Assembly: GCA_956465555.1 (NCBI GenBank)
Contig: OY101125.1
Coordinates: forward strand, 64,501-128,500
Length of the DNA stretch: 64,000 nucleotides
Origin: Nitzschia sp. pyKryTriq1
Taxonomy: Eukaryota > Bacillariophyta > Bacillariophyceae > Bacillariales > Bacillariaceae
Direction: 5' to 3'
Below the pieces are notes generated by a model. It saw nothing but the letters and a program-made list of their open reading frames with translations. It had not been told where the DNA came from and searched no databases. The translations under genes were made by a program, and so were the position numbers. Each line of letters starts with the position of its first letter. The first letter of the stretch is position 1. This document shows positions 9,595 through 21,671 of the stretch, piece after piece.

Positions 9595-12099
9595 ATGATG
9601 AGGAATAACGTCAGCGCAGCCCCGTCCGATGGGCGAACAAGAAGACTATCAAGACTACCGGTACGGAGGACTTCTGCCTCTGCCTCTGCCTCACCAAGGC
9701 GAAGAGGAGTCGTCGCAATCTTTATTTTCGCGTCGCTGCTTTCTTGTGCCGCCATCATCAACATGTCATATTTGCTTACTATTGTTACTACAAGTACTGC
9801 TACTGCTACTGCTACTGCTACTGGTCTGAATCTGAGCACCCCGGTTGCCCCCCCATATCACGAATATCCAAATCCAAATCCATCCAATTATCACGTCTGC
9901 CCCCACCATGCCAATCCCTACCTGAACGCTTTGAAAGAACCCGCAGAGGTGATTTCCAAGAAGATGCACGATTGGCTAGACACGGACCGAGAACAATTCG
10001 GCGCCATGGCAATGACAGACGAAAACCTTCGCAATGTTACTCATGAAAGGTTTTTTCCGTTTGTGGAAATGGCGAAATGCAGAGAGGGGGAACTCGAGTG
10101 TATTGGCGGACAATGCAGCGACGATGATTCGAAGCGAGTCTGTGGCTTGCGGTACTTGTACGAGCAGCACCAGCAACAGCACCAACACCAACACCAACAC
10201 CAGCACCAGCACCAGCACCAGCAACATCAAGAAGCAGCCCACACGGAGACGAATGATTGCGTCATTTACTCCCTTGGCAGCAACAACCAGTGGGGTTTTG
10301 AGAGGCACTTGCTGAGTCGTACCCTGTGCGAGATTCATACCTTCGACTGCACTGGCGCGAAGGAGAGGTTCCATGTCCCTGCTAATCCTCGACTCCATTT
10401 TCATCACGTCTGTCTCGTACCCTACTCTTACTCTTACTCCGGTGGTTCTTCCTCCGGTGGTTCTTCCATGGGGGAAGTTTGGACTCTATTGGAAGCGCAG
10501 AAAAAACTAGGCCATTCGAAAATCGACCTCTTGAAAATGGATATCGAAGGATGGGAGATTCCCATCTTTTATTCATGGCCGGAATTAGACCATACCAAAG
10601 ACTCATCGCAGAAAATCATACTGCCAATGCAGATACTTGTCGAAGTAAGTGCAGTACAGCTTTGCTCGGTACTACTAGATCCGCCTCTCACCTTGTAAGC
10701 TCATTCATTCATTCATTCATTCCGTTCATTCCCTTCATGATACTGCCGCTGGCTTGTTTTATTACCGTAGATCCACTACCGAGTATGGTCCGATGGTTTG
10801 CACAGAGGCGGTGGAAATAGCGATTTTCTGAATCCTATCGAAATTGTGGAATTGCAAACACACTTTCTAAGAATGGGATATGCCGTCATTTTTCGACAGG
10901 ATAATCCAAAGTGTCCCGCATGTACGGAATTGACTTTGATGCGGATCCATTGCCCCGACTCGGACTTGGACTCGGGCGTTTATCATGTTGCACACTTATT
11001 GTCAGAACAACAACAACAGTCAGCAGCAAGAACACAAACTCCACAAAAATGGCTCAAGACTAGCAACCTTCAAGAAGAAGCATCCAAGGGACAGGATTGC
11101 CCGGCCATTTCTATTGCGCACAAACAGCGCCACGACATGATGGGCTCGTTTGCCCTGCCAACCATGCTTCTCTTGGCGATTGCCCATCATCATGATTGGA
11201 ATCTTGAAATTATGCCATATGCAGGTTCGGAAGCAGAAAGCAGGTTGAAACATTACTTTGAACTGGGGCCCAAGCTGGATTGGACCAAAGAAAGCACTGG
11301 CATGAACGATGTTTCAAATCGGGATAATTTCAACCCCATGGAACTCAATAGAAATCTGTTTGATGTCCTGGGTTTCTTTCCCAAAGAATCTATTCCGTGG
11401 GATGAGACTCTGTGGACTCCAATCGACAAGCTTCCGAGTCCAGGAGGGGGGGGGACCTTGGCTCAGATTTGCCACAATCAGACCGTCAACGACTTGTCCC
11501 GACGGAATACTACGACGGAGAACTGTAATGTGACTTGTCGACTTTTGATGGGTGATCTTCCAGATCCTATGCGAGAGTACATGAAGCAAAATGGGGGCAT
11601 CGACGCCTTTTTCACCGAGTCACTGCGTGAAATTATACGTCAACGCTATGTGCAAAAGAACAGACATCGCTTAAAGCACTATTCAAGTCAAGACTACAAT
11701 GTGGCGATGCATGTTCGGAGAGGCGACATCGTGAATCCCTCACGCTGGACCACGCAAGAAGTCTTTGCAAAAGTTGCGCGGAGAATTTGCTCGAGCCGAA
11801 CACAACAAAACACAGTCATTCACGTCTTTTCTTCAGGCGTTAATCGAGACGGGGGTTGGTCAGAACTTGAACAAGTTCGAGACACTTGCAAAAATGTGAC
11901 TTTTCATATGGACGAGTTTGAATTCGATACCTGGGCCCATCTCACTGTAGCAGACGAGCTCGTAATTTCGAAATCAACGTTTGGTTACGTACCGGCCCTG
12001 ATTAGTGCAGGAAAAATTCACGCCCCGCACGATTTTTGGCACACGCCGCTGGCACACTGGGAGCTATTCCGAAACAGTGATGGTGAAAAGATAGCATGA
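9595..12099 (+). CDS. Methyltransferase-glycosyltransferase fusion, type II membrane protein
   Basis: Two exons: 9595-10644 and 10771-12099 (intron 126 bp, GTAAGT...TAG, phase 0), giving about 792 residues. A basic N-terminus and one hydrophobic helix (VVAIFIFASLLSCAAIINM, about 39-57) suggest a Golgi type II anchor. Residues about 220-380 resemble the METTL24-like Methyltransf_22 domain: CVIYSLGSNNQWGFE, CEIHTFDCT, IDLLKMDIEGWE and, across the splice, ILVEIHYRVWSDG. The C-terminal half resembles fucosyltransferase-like GT-B enzymes, with the diagnostic HVRRGDI and a later ISKSTFGYVPALIS. It plausibly adds and methylates a sugar on surface glycans; substrate and activity are inferred. A His/Gln-rich run interrupts the first domain at about 187-209. 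It lies between giant repeat paralogs and just upstream of another methyltransferase. Confidence 0.78.
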
Positions 12100-12759
12100 T
12101 AACTACGGGATGTAGTAACAAGTACTACTGAGCTCTCAGATTGTAAATAATAGCTAACACCACAACCATGACAACAAGAGAAAGATCATCATTATATTTA
12201 GAAACATGAGGCTGTGACGAAAGGGTCCGTGAATGCCTCGGGATTCAGGTCTCGGATCTGAATATCTACTTTGGAAGTCAACGGGTCTCGAGGAGAATCT
12301 CATCATTATTTTTTGTCGTACCGGTACAGTTAGTCGAGTTGTTCAAAGAGTTGTACCGACACGACGACGACCTACATACATTACACTACCGGTCTCATAC
12401 CTGGTACTGTAGATACTGCAGAACCGCGGTAAAGGACAAAGCACACACACCAATCCGTATGCGCCCCCAGCGCGAGCATCCCCCAAACTCCAACGCGCTT
12501 CAGCGCCACCAGACACGCACAACACGCGGTTATGCCGCCCACGCGCTGCCAGCGCCCAAACCACTCTCGGACAATCAGAAGGCCACTTGTAGAGCGACGC
12601 ATATTCACTGTAACAGATATTTTGGTTCCCGCATCCCGCATCTATGGGTATCGAATGTTTTACTGTTTCGTTCCACAGCCATTGCTGATACTGTAATACT
12701 GTACGACCATCATCAATCCATACAAGTACAGTACCGATACGGCGTGACATTGCATTACG
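12100..12759. other. Intergenic
   Basis: No supported gene. Contains ACCGGTAC-type palindromes and a GC-rich block at 12542-12585 that is shared with the transposon. Confidence 0.6.
12542..12585 (+). repeat. Dispersed GC-rich repeat, second copy
   Basis: Matches 2025-2067 over about 43 bp (CGCGCTGCCAGCGCC, AAACCAC, CTCGGACA, GAAGGCC), possibly a remnant of the same mobile family. Confidence 0.6.
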
Positions 12760-13764
12760 ATGGTTTCCCTGCTTCGACGACGCCATAACACCAGCACCAG
12801 CGCCAACGCCACCTCCCAAAACTCACGTCGAGACCAATTGCAGGTTCTTTGTTTGGGAGTTTTGTTCGGAGCAGCCTTGATGTTTCAGCTTACAGGTACG
12901 AGTACAGGCAGAGGCATAGGCATGGGCAGCATAAAGGCGGTTGGAAAGAACGATGGCGGCGAGGACGGCGTCGTGCGAGAAGCATCAGCTACAAGTACAA
13001 GTAGTGCAAGTACAGATACCACATATACAGATACCACATATACAGATACCACAGATACAGATACAGATACAGGGTGGCAGTCCATTAATGTCTTTTACGG
13101 CGAACGAGCGTCACTGCCAGGCCTCAAGCCAAATCAACAGTGGTTTTCTCAACTGACTCAAGATCAAATCGTCATTGATTTGCTAGGAAACAACGGCTAC
13201 TTTATCGATTTGGCGGCCAACGATGCCGTGGACTTGTCCAACACACTGGCGCTCGAGCAACATCATGGATGGACGGGCTTGTGCGTGGAACCCAATCCCA
13301 ATTATTGGTACGGTTTGTCGCATCGAAAATGCACAGTGGTGGGAGCCCTCATGGGGGGTCGGAAAGAACAAGTCGAGGTCGAGTTCCGAGGTGTTCTTGG
13401 GGGGATTGTGGAGTTGACGCCCAACTATCCCGCTGATCCCCAAGCCCCTCCAGTTTCTCGCTACACGGCTCCTATTCGGGACGTGTTGGAACGATTCCAG
13501 GTACCCACCACGATCGACTATTTCAGTTTGGATGTCGAAGGAGCGGAGATGCTCATTATGAAGGAGTTTCCCTTTGATCGATATACAATTAGAGTTTTGA
13601 CAGTCGAACGACCGGGGGCGGATCTTCGAAGTCTCTTGGAACAAAATGGGTACGTATTTTTGAAAGACTTGGCGTGGTGGGGCGAAACCTTGTGGGCCCA
13701 CAAATCAATGGGATTGACCCCGGAACATCCGAAAATTAAAAAGATTCAGACTTTAAACCCCTGA
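12760..13764 (+). CDS. FkbM-family methyltransferase, type II membrane protein
   Basis: A 334-residue single-exon gene. An N-terminal basic segment and a TM helix at about 29-45 (LCLGVLFGAALMFQLT) are followed by a Thr-rich stem with repeats (TDTTYTDTT). The SAM-binding FkbM/Methyltransf_21 domain then runs from about 120 to 320: GYFIDLAANDAVDLSNT, GLCVEPNPNYW, and TTIDYFSLDVEGAEMLIM, the catalytic-core signature. FkbM enzymes typically O-methylate hydroxyls of sugars or polyketides. With the TM anchor, a Golgi glycan substrate is likely (inference). It is co-oriented with the fusion gene upstream and convergent with the giant gene downstream, whose stop is under 200 bp away. Confidence 0.88.
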   Translation: MVSLLRRRHNTSTSANATSQNSRRDQLQVLCLGVLFGAALMFQLTGTSTGRGIGMGSIKAVGKNDGGEDGVVREASATSTSSASTDTTYTDTTYTDTTDTDTDTGWQSINVFYGERASLPGLKPNQQWFSQLTQDQIVIDLLGNNGYFIDLAANDAVDLSNTLALEQHHGWTGLCVEPNPNYWYGLSHRKCTVVGALMGGRKEQVEVEFRGVLGGIVELTPNYPADPQAPPVSRYTAPIRDVLERFQVPTTIDYFSLDVEGAEMLIMKEFPFDRYTIRVLTVERPGADLRSLLEQNGYVFLKDLAWWGETLWAHKSMGLTPEHPKIKKIQTLNP

Positions 13765-13957
13765 CCGAGGCGTGTGTCAGTCGATCGGAATGAGAACAAT
13801 TCAGTACGAGTAGTTCTTGATTTAATACCGGTAGTATGGACAGTCCCTATCCTCAAAGCTTGTGATTCGTATCTACTAATAAAGAGAAATACTAATTTAT
13901 ATAGGAGAGACTATATAAAGATTAACAATGACATGTTATCGGAATCCTATGGTGTTA

Positions 13958-16900
13958 TTAGCCCTGACAGCAGGCTGAGATGAGATCGGCGGATGCCACG
14001 TTTCCGGTGGTCTTGATTTGCTGGCAAGCAAGGGTGTTAATGTATCGCGTACCAAAACAACAACCACATGTATTTTTAATGTTTCCGTTGGTTATTTTTT
14101 GTGTTGCTGGAGAAGTCGAGGTATCGCATTGCAAGTCCCACAAACCAGATCCTACCTTTTCATTGCACGTTCCAGGTGGCGGAGTAGGCGCTTGTGTTGG
14201 GGGAGGGGTGGCCTCTTGTGTCGGAGCCGGCGTAGGACCTGGTGTCGGGGCCGGGGTAAGATTCTGTGTAGGGGCCACGGTGGGAGCTTTGGTAGGAGCT
14301 CGTGTCGGGGCATGGGTAGGAACTTGGGTAGGAGCTTGAGTGGGAGCTGGTGTCGGGGCCAACGTCGGAGCTTGGGTGGGAGCGGGTGTCGGGGTAAAGG
14401 TAGGAGCTTGGGTGGGAGCTGGTGAAGAGTCCGATGGGCTGCTGGCGGGGTCCAACGGAGTACTAGTAGTGGGAACAGATGGACCCGATGGGCTGCTAGG
14501 GTCAGAAGGACCCCATGGGCTGCTGGCAAGGTCCGACGGAGTACCAGTAGTTGGAACAGATGGACCCGATGGGCTGCTAGCGGGGTCCGACGGAGTACCA
14601 GTAGTTGGAACGGATGGACCCGATGGGTTGCTCGCGGGGTCCAACGGAGTACCTGCACTTGGAACAGATGGAACCGATGGGCTGCTAGCGGGGTCGGACG
14701 GAGTACCTGCACTTGGAACAGATGGAACCGATGGGCTGCTGGCGGGGTCCGACGGAGTACCAGTAGTTGGATCAGATGGACCCAATGGGCTGCTGGCGGG
14801 GTCCGATGGAGTACCAGTAGTTGGATCAGATGGACCCGATGGGCTGCTACCGGGGTCCGACGGAGTACCTGCACTTGGAACAGAAGGAACCGATGGGCTA
14901 CTAGCGGGGTCGGACGGAGTACCTGAACTTGGAACAGATGGACCCGATGGGCTGTAGGCGGGGTCTGACGGAGTACCAGTAGTTGGAACGGATGGACCCG
15001 ATGGGCTGCTAGCGGGGTCGGACGGAGTACCAGTAGTTGGATCAGATGGACCCAATGGGCTGCTGGCGGGGTCCGATGGAGTACCAGTAGTTGGATCAGA
15101 TGGACCCGATGGGCTGCTACCGGGGTCCGACGGAGTACCTGCACTTGGAACAGAAGGAACCGATGGGCTACTAGCGGGGTCGGACGGAGTACCTGAACTT
15201 GGAACAGAAGGAACCGATGGGCTACTAGCGGGGTCAGAAGGACCCGATGGGCTGCTGGCGGGGTCGGACGGAGTACCTGAACTTGGAACAGATGGACCCG
15301 ATGGGCTGTTGGCGGGGTCCGACGGAGTACCAGTAGTTGGACCAGATGGAACAGAAGGAACCGATGGGCTGCTAGCGGGGTCGGACGGAGTACCTGCACT
15401 TGGAACAGATGGAACCGATGGGCCGCTAGCAGGGTCCGACGGAGTACCTGCACTTGGAACAGAAGGAACCGATGGGCTGCTGGCGGGGTCCGACGGAGTA
15501 CCAGTAGTTGGATCAGATGGACCCGATGGGCTGCTACCGGGGTCCGACGGAGTACCAGTAGTGGGACCAGATGGAGCGGATGGGCTGCTACCAGGGTCCG
15601 ACGGAGTACCTGAACTTGGAACAGAAGGAACCGATGGGCCGCTAACAGGGTCCGACGGAGTACCGGTAGTTGGAACAGAAGGAACCGATGGGCTGCTGGC
15701 GGGGTCCGACGGAGTACCAGTAGTTGGATCAGATGGAACCGATGGGCTGCTACCGGGGTCCGACGGAGTACCAGTAGTTGGAACGGATGGACCCGATGGG
15801 CTGCTGGCGGGGTCCGAAGGAGTACCTGCACTTGGAACAGAAGGAACCGATGGGCTGCTGGCGGGGTCCGACGGAGTACCAGTAGTTGGATCAGATGGAC
15901 CCGATGGGCTGCTACCGGGGTCCGACGGAGTACCAGTAGTTGGACCAGATGGAGCGGATGGGCTGCTACCAGGGTCCGACGGAGTACCTGAACTTGGAAC
16001 AGAAGGAACCGATGGGCCGCTAACAGGGTCCGACGGAGTACCAGTAGTTGGATCAGATGGACCCAATGGGCTGCTGGCGGGGTCCGATGGAGTACCAGTA
16101 GTTGGAACGGATGGACCTGCAGGGCCGCTAACAGGGTCCGACGGAGTACCTGAACTTGGAACAGAAGGAACCGATGGGCTGCTACCGGGGTCCGACGGAG
16201 TACCAGTAGTTGGAACGGATGGACCCGATGGGCTGCTACCAGGGTCCGACGGAGTACCTGAACTTGGAACAGAAGGAACCGATGGGCCGCTAACAGGGTC
16301 CGACGGAGTACCTGCACTTGGAACAGAAGGAACCGATGGGCTGCTGGCGGGGTCCGACGGAGTACCAGTAGTTGGATCAGATGGACCCGATGGGCTGCTA
16401 CCGGGGTCCGACGGAGTACCAGTAGTGGGACCAGATGGAGCGGATGGGCTGCTACCAGGGTCCGACGGAGTACCTGAACTTGGAACAGAAGGAACCGATG
16501 GGCCGCTAACAGGGTCCGACGGAGTACCGGTTGTTGGAACAGAAGGAACCGATGGGCTGCTGGCGGGGTCCGACGGAGTACCAGTAGTTGGATCAGATGG
16601 AACCGATGGGCTGCTACCGGGGTCCGACGGAGTACCAGTAGTTGGAACGGATGGACCCGATGGGCTGCTGGCGGGGTCCGAAGGAGTACCAGTAGTTGGA
16701 TCGGATGGACCTGAAGGGCCGGTAACAGGGTCTGACGGAGTACCTGCACTTGGAACAGAAGTAACCGATGGGCTACTAGCGGGGTCGGACGGAGTACCTG
16801 AACTTGGAACAGAAGGAACCGATGGGCTACTAGCGGGGTCGGACGGAGTACCTGAACTTGGAACAGATGGACCCGATGGGCTGCTACCAGGGTCCGACGG

Positions 16901-19900
16901 AGTACCAGTAGTTGGAACGGATGGACCCGATGGGCTGCTACCAGGGTCCGACGGAGTACCTGAACTTGGAACAGAAGGAACCGATGGGCCGCTAACAGGG
17001 TCCGACGGAGTACCTGCACTTGGAACAGAAGGAACCGATGGGCTGCTACCGGGGTCCGACGGAGTACCAGTAGTTGGACCAGATGGAGCGGATGGGCTGC
17101 TACCAGGGTCCGACGGAGTACCGGTAGTTGGAACAGAAGGAACCGATGGGCTGCTGGCGGGGTCCGACGGAGTACCAGTAGTTGGATCAGATGGAACCGA
17201 TGGGCTGCTACCGGGGTCCGACGGAGTACCAGTAGTTGGAACGGATGGACCCGATGGGCTGCTGGCGGGGTCCGAAGGAGTACCAGTAGTTGGATCGGAT
17301 GGACCTGAAGGGCCGGTAACAGGGTCTGACGGAGTACCTGCACTTGGAACAGAAGGAACCGATGGGCTACTAGCGGGGTCGGACGGAGTACCTGAACTTG
17401 GAACAGATGGACCCGATGGGCTGTAGGCGGGGTCTGACGGAGTACCAGTGGTTGGAACAGATGGACCCGATGGGCTGCTAGCGGGGTCGGACGGAGTACC
17501 TGAACTTGGACCAGATGGAGCGGATGGGCTGCTAGCAGGGTCCGACGGAGTACCAGTAGTTGGAACAGAAGGAGCCGATGGGCCGCTAACAGGGTCCGAC
17601 GGAGTACCTGCACTTGGAACAGATGGAACCGATGGGCTGCTAGCAGGGTCCGACGGAGTACCAGTAGATGGAACGGATGGTCCCGATGGGCTGCTAGCGG
17701 GGTCGGACGGAGTACCTGCACTTGGACCAGATGGAGCGGATGGGCTGCTACCAGGGTCCGACGGAGTACCTGAACTTGGAACAGAAGGAACCGATGGGCC
17801 GCTAACAGGGTCCGACGGAGTAGCTGCACTAGGAACAGAAGGAACCGATGGGTTGCTTGCGGGGTCCAACGGAGTACCTGCACTTGGAACGGATGGACCC
17901 GATGGGCTGCTGGCGGGGTCCGACGGAGTACCAGTTGTTGGAACTGATGGACCCGATGGGTTGCTTGCGGGGTCCAACGGAGTACCCGCACTTGGAACTG
18001 ATGGACCCGATGGGCTGCTGGCGGGGTCCATCGGAGTACCTGTACTTGGAACAGAAGGACCCGATGGGCTGGTGGCAGGGTCCGACGGAGTATCTACACT
18101 TGGGACAGAAGGACCAGATGGACTGCTAGGGTCAGAAGGACCCGATGGGCTGGCGGGGTCCGACGGAGTGCCTCCACTTTCATCCGATGGTACCGATGGG
18201 CTTGTAGGGGCCGAAGGAGTTCCCCCATCCGATGGGCTGATTGGGTTTGAAGGGGTGTTATTATTCGGTCCACTAACAGATGGAGTCGCAGGGCCGGAGA
18301 CGGAAGGAGTCGTAGGTGCTGATGGGACCGAAGGTGTTGTCGGATCTGTCGGCACTTGAGCCGCCGGAGTGCTCGGGATGGTACCGGAAGGAGCAGCAGG
18401 GCTGATTCCTGGAGCTGTACTTATTGGAGTAGTAGGGCCGCTTGCGGCAAGGTCGATCGGAACGGGGGCGGTAGGGATTGTAGGTGTGGTTGGAACGGTT
18501 GAAGAAGGAATCTCGGCGGCATTCACAGGACTGCTCGGGGCTGCATTTAAAGGATCGCTGGGACTCTCTGCTACGGGTCCTGCTGGACTTTCTTGACTTT
18601 CGATGGTAACAATACCAGGACTGCTCGTGGTTGTACTGGTAGGACTGATGGGGCCTGTGGCTGCTGGGTCTGCTATAACAGCTGAGCCGGATGGAGATGT
18701 CGGCACGGTTTCGCCCAGACTGCCAGGAGCGGCTCCAGCAGGGCTAGTAGGCGAACTTGGTTCCGATAGAAAGGCTGGGTTGGACGGGCTAAACCATTCT
18801 TCCCATGTCGTTGGTGCACCACTGGTACGATCAGAGCCTTCGTCGTTTGTATTGGGTGCCGGACTGGATGTTGGACTGATCTCCTCCAATTTGAATTCGA
18901 CATAGACAGTGTCACCTTTTTCTGTGACAAATCCTACCACGATTTGCTGATAATCGCCAGCAGCAAGTTCTCCTTCGTCATTCTTCACCCTCAATCGCAT
19001 ATCGACGAGCTGAATGAACTTGAGAAAGAATTCTTTCGATGTCTTGATTGTTTTCACGATCGCCTCGCCTTCCAAGACACGTCGTTGAAATTCGCTACTG
19101 TCCAATGAAAACAGCGGTTCTTCTTCGGGACACCCAACACATCCTACCAAAGCTGAAAATTCATTGATGAGTGTATAGCCAATGTCCCCAGCGGGTGGTT
19201 GAATGGCTTGATTCTTGAGTGTCGAGCTTTCCATTTCCCGTAGAAATACATCATAGCACACGTCGCTGGAGGAGCCGCCAGTGGTGATTTCATTGTAGGC
19301 CTCGACAACAATGTCTTCGACTATTCTTATTTCTCGTGTCGTGAAGGGTCTTTCGAAACCTTCTAGATGTATCGTGAAGTGTCCTTCACGGACAATGTGC
19401 TCCGAAGGCAGTGAGTTGCCACAGGGCGTCGTGTAAACAGAGTTGATCATGGTGGCCGTGTTGTTTCTGGAATCAGCCGTGCCATATACGGAAGCCGTCG
19501 CCACTGCGGCTACCACTGCTGCTGCAACGGCGGCAGCGGCCGCTGCCGCGGCTCCTGAAGAGGCTACCGTCGCCATGAGTCCCGTAGCTCCGGCCGCCGC
19601 TCCCACTCCAGTTGCGATTCCACCCCCGATACCTGCAGCCGCTGCTGCTGCCGCCGAAGCCGCCATAGTCTGCTGTACGGTCGGGTTGTTTTGAGGGCTG
19701 CAGTAGTATAGTATTATTAAAAGTAGAGAGAAAGAAGAGTGTGAGTGAGACAGTGCATGCAGGTCCACGATACGAAAACGGTACGGTGTACAATATGATG
19801 TACTTCTGTAGTAGTCCCACTTACGGAGCGTTTCCTCCTCCACCTTGGGCCCCTGCTTCTAGTCCGCTGGTGGGTTGGTGCTGCCCCCCGTCCATTTGCA

Positions 19901-20846
19901 GCCCTCCATCGCCGCCCGCATCGCCGTCGTTATCCCCCTTTCGACAACAATTGATAATCTTCGAAATGAACTTATAGAGGATCGTTCCAGCGCCCACAAG
20001 GGCTAGAAAGATCAGAGTGTACAGTTCGGAACGATCTTTAGGTTCTTCCACTTCTTCTCCTTCTTCGTCCTTTTCCGCTTCTTCTGGATCTTCGTGAAGG
20101 TCAGACGACTCGGTATCGGTATTATCCTCCTCTCCTGGTTTTTGGTGTCGTTTCCGATACTTGTCTTGAATGAGCTTGGCAGCGGCTTCGACAGTTCCAT
20201 GAAAGATCCTAGCGTCCGTCTCGTACGTGATGTTGGTTTTGCCGCTACGCGTAGTAGTCGTGGTAGTGCTGCTGTGAGTGGAAGCACTGTTCTGTTGCTT
20301 TTGCTGCTGCATCTGCATCTCTCTTTGCTGCTGCTGCTGTTGCTGCTGCTGCAGAGTGGAAAGCAGAGCAGCAGTACCGGTACCGGTGCGGTTCTTCCTC
20401 GTGAGATTCACGTACGAAGCCAGCGTTTCATCTTGCAGGTGTTGGTGTTGGGGCTTCTTGAGCACTGGAACTGGAACTGGAACTTGAGTTTGTGCTGGCT
20501 CGTCTTGTTCTTCCTGCACAGCGCTGGTCATGATGTCCAAACTCAAATCGAAACTGTTGCCAGAGTCATGGTTTCGGTGGTGTTGATAATGGTGTTGCTG
20601 TTGCTGCTGCTGCTGTTGCAGCTCGTACAAGTACCGGCCGCTGTCATCCAAGAAACCACTATTACTCGAAGCGGAGGAACGCTGGCTTTCATTAAAGTCG
20701 AAAACAGGACCCGTATCGGAGGATTGGCCCCACCCATAGGCCACATTCAGTGTTTGACTTTGTCTTCGGCGCTCTCGGGCCTGGCGCTCCTCTTGGGTTT
20801 CCTTCCTGCTGTTGCTAGTGCTGTTGCTAGTGCTTTTGTTGCTCAT
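13958..20846 (-). CDS. Giant IQ-motif/TM protein with ~70 Pro/Ser repeats and Cys-rich tail (paralog B)
   Basis: Exon 1 is 20846-19825 and exon 2 is 19697-13958 (minus strand). The intron is 127 bp (GTAAGT donor, CTGCAG acceptor, phase 2), exactly as in paralog A. The product is about 2253 residues: a Gln/Ser-rich N-terminus; IFHGTVEAAAKLIQDKYRK, an IQ-like motif; an acidic segment; a TM helix (LYTLIFLALVGAGTILYKFI); a Gly-rich linker; an Ala/Gly-rich hydrophobic stretch; a conserved domain (LEGFERPFTTREIR, LVGCVGCPEEEPLF); a Pro/Ser/Thr region with about seventy 18-residue repeats; an APTQAPT-type stalk; and a C-terminal domain with eight Cys in about 70 residues. Repeats like these resemble mucin-type or wall-associated stalks; function is unknown. 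As in paralog A, the donor contains the TAA that would end a 341-residue short form. Confidence 0.75.
14430..18180 (-). repeat. 54-bp coding minisatellite, about 70 units
   Basis: Encodes 18-residue units of the type GTPSDPASSPSVPSVPSA, with Gly/Ala/Val/Thr variants. Blocks of several units recur as larger duplications; compare 15560-15830 with 16410-16680 and 17040-17290. Frames on both strands stay open because the unit length is a multiple of three. Confidence 0.95.
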
Positions 20847-20943
20847 GGTGGGAGTAGTTTGTTGTGTGCTGTGTGGCAGAGGTGCTCTCGTATTACGTAC
20901 TAAGTACTGAGTATTTAGACGCTACTGCTTGCCAGTTGATCGG

Positions 20944-20979
20944 TTTGGGTTGTTTGGGTTGTTTGGGTTGTTTGGGTTG
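20944..20979 (+). repeat. 9-bp tandem repeat TTTGGGTTG x4
   Basis: Four perfect copies of TTTGGGTTG about 100 bp upstream of the paralog B start codon. Confidence 0.9.
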
Positions 20980-21671
20980 TCGACTGCTTGTAATGTAGGT
21001 GGTTAGTGGTTATTCGAGGGTTGAGAGGGAGAAACAAACATAGAGGAAGATGCAAAGTGCTGTATCGGTTCTGCGTTGTGTTGTTAGTCTACTGTACTAC
21101 CTGGTACCGTATTGCTTCGCTGCACGTTTTCTCCCATCTCGCATCTCGCATCTCGCCCATGTTCTTAATTATTATTCTGAACATGGAGGAAGGTGACGAT
21201 GACCGACGGCGAGAGTATTCGTGGAAGGTGAATTATGCCTCCGATTTAAAGTTTTCCAAAAGATAGACCGAGGAATCATAAGATCATTCAAGATTACGAT
21301 TAAAAAACAAGTTGTTAGTAGTGAAACAACAACGATCGATCCACCACGCAGGTATAATAAGTGGTGATCATGGAAACGGATCGGTTAAATAAAATGACTT
21401 GGATGATATTTCCGGGAATGTCCGACTCTGTAATATTGCCAGTAACAATAGCCTTAGATGCATAAGTTGAGCACCACCTTGAAATAGCCCTGGCATTTTA
21501 TATAATATATCTTTTTCGGGGGTGCACTTCTATTCTTCCGATGAGCGAGATTGATACCCGAACCGAAGATGCGCGTTATCCAAAAAGGGGGACTTGCTTT
21601 GGATAGCGCAGAGGGCTGAAAAAGGGGCGACTACTCCCTCTTTTAAAACCGGTGCGTGCCTGGCGTCGCGC

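Noticed and set aside
14152-17991. A 1279-codon minus-strand frame overlapping paralog B in another phase
   Set aside because: A stop-free alternative frame of the same repeats (VLRRTLLAAHRF-type), not supported by the flanking conserved domain or intron.
15309-18359. Long plus-strand frames (705 and 303 codons) opposite the paralog B repeats
   Set aside because: They are mirror frames of the 54-bp units, which lack stops on both strands. They have no start context, domain or separate codon signal.
20939-20985. Telomere-like array (TTTGGGTTG)
   Set aside because: Only four 9-bp units in an internal position; not the TTAGGG type expected in stramenopiles.
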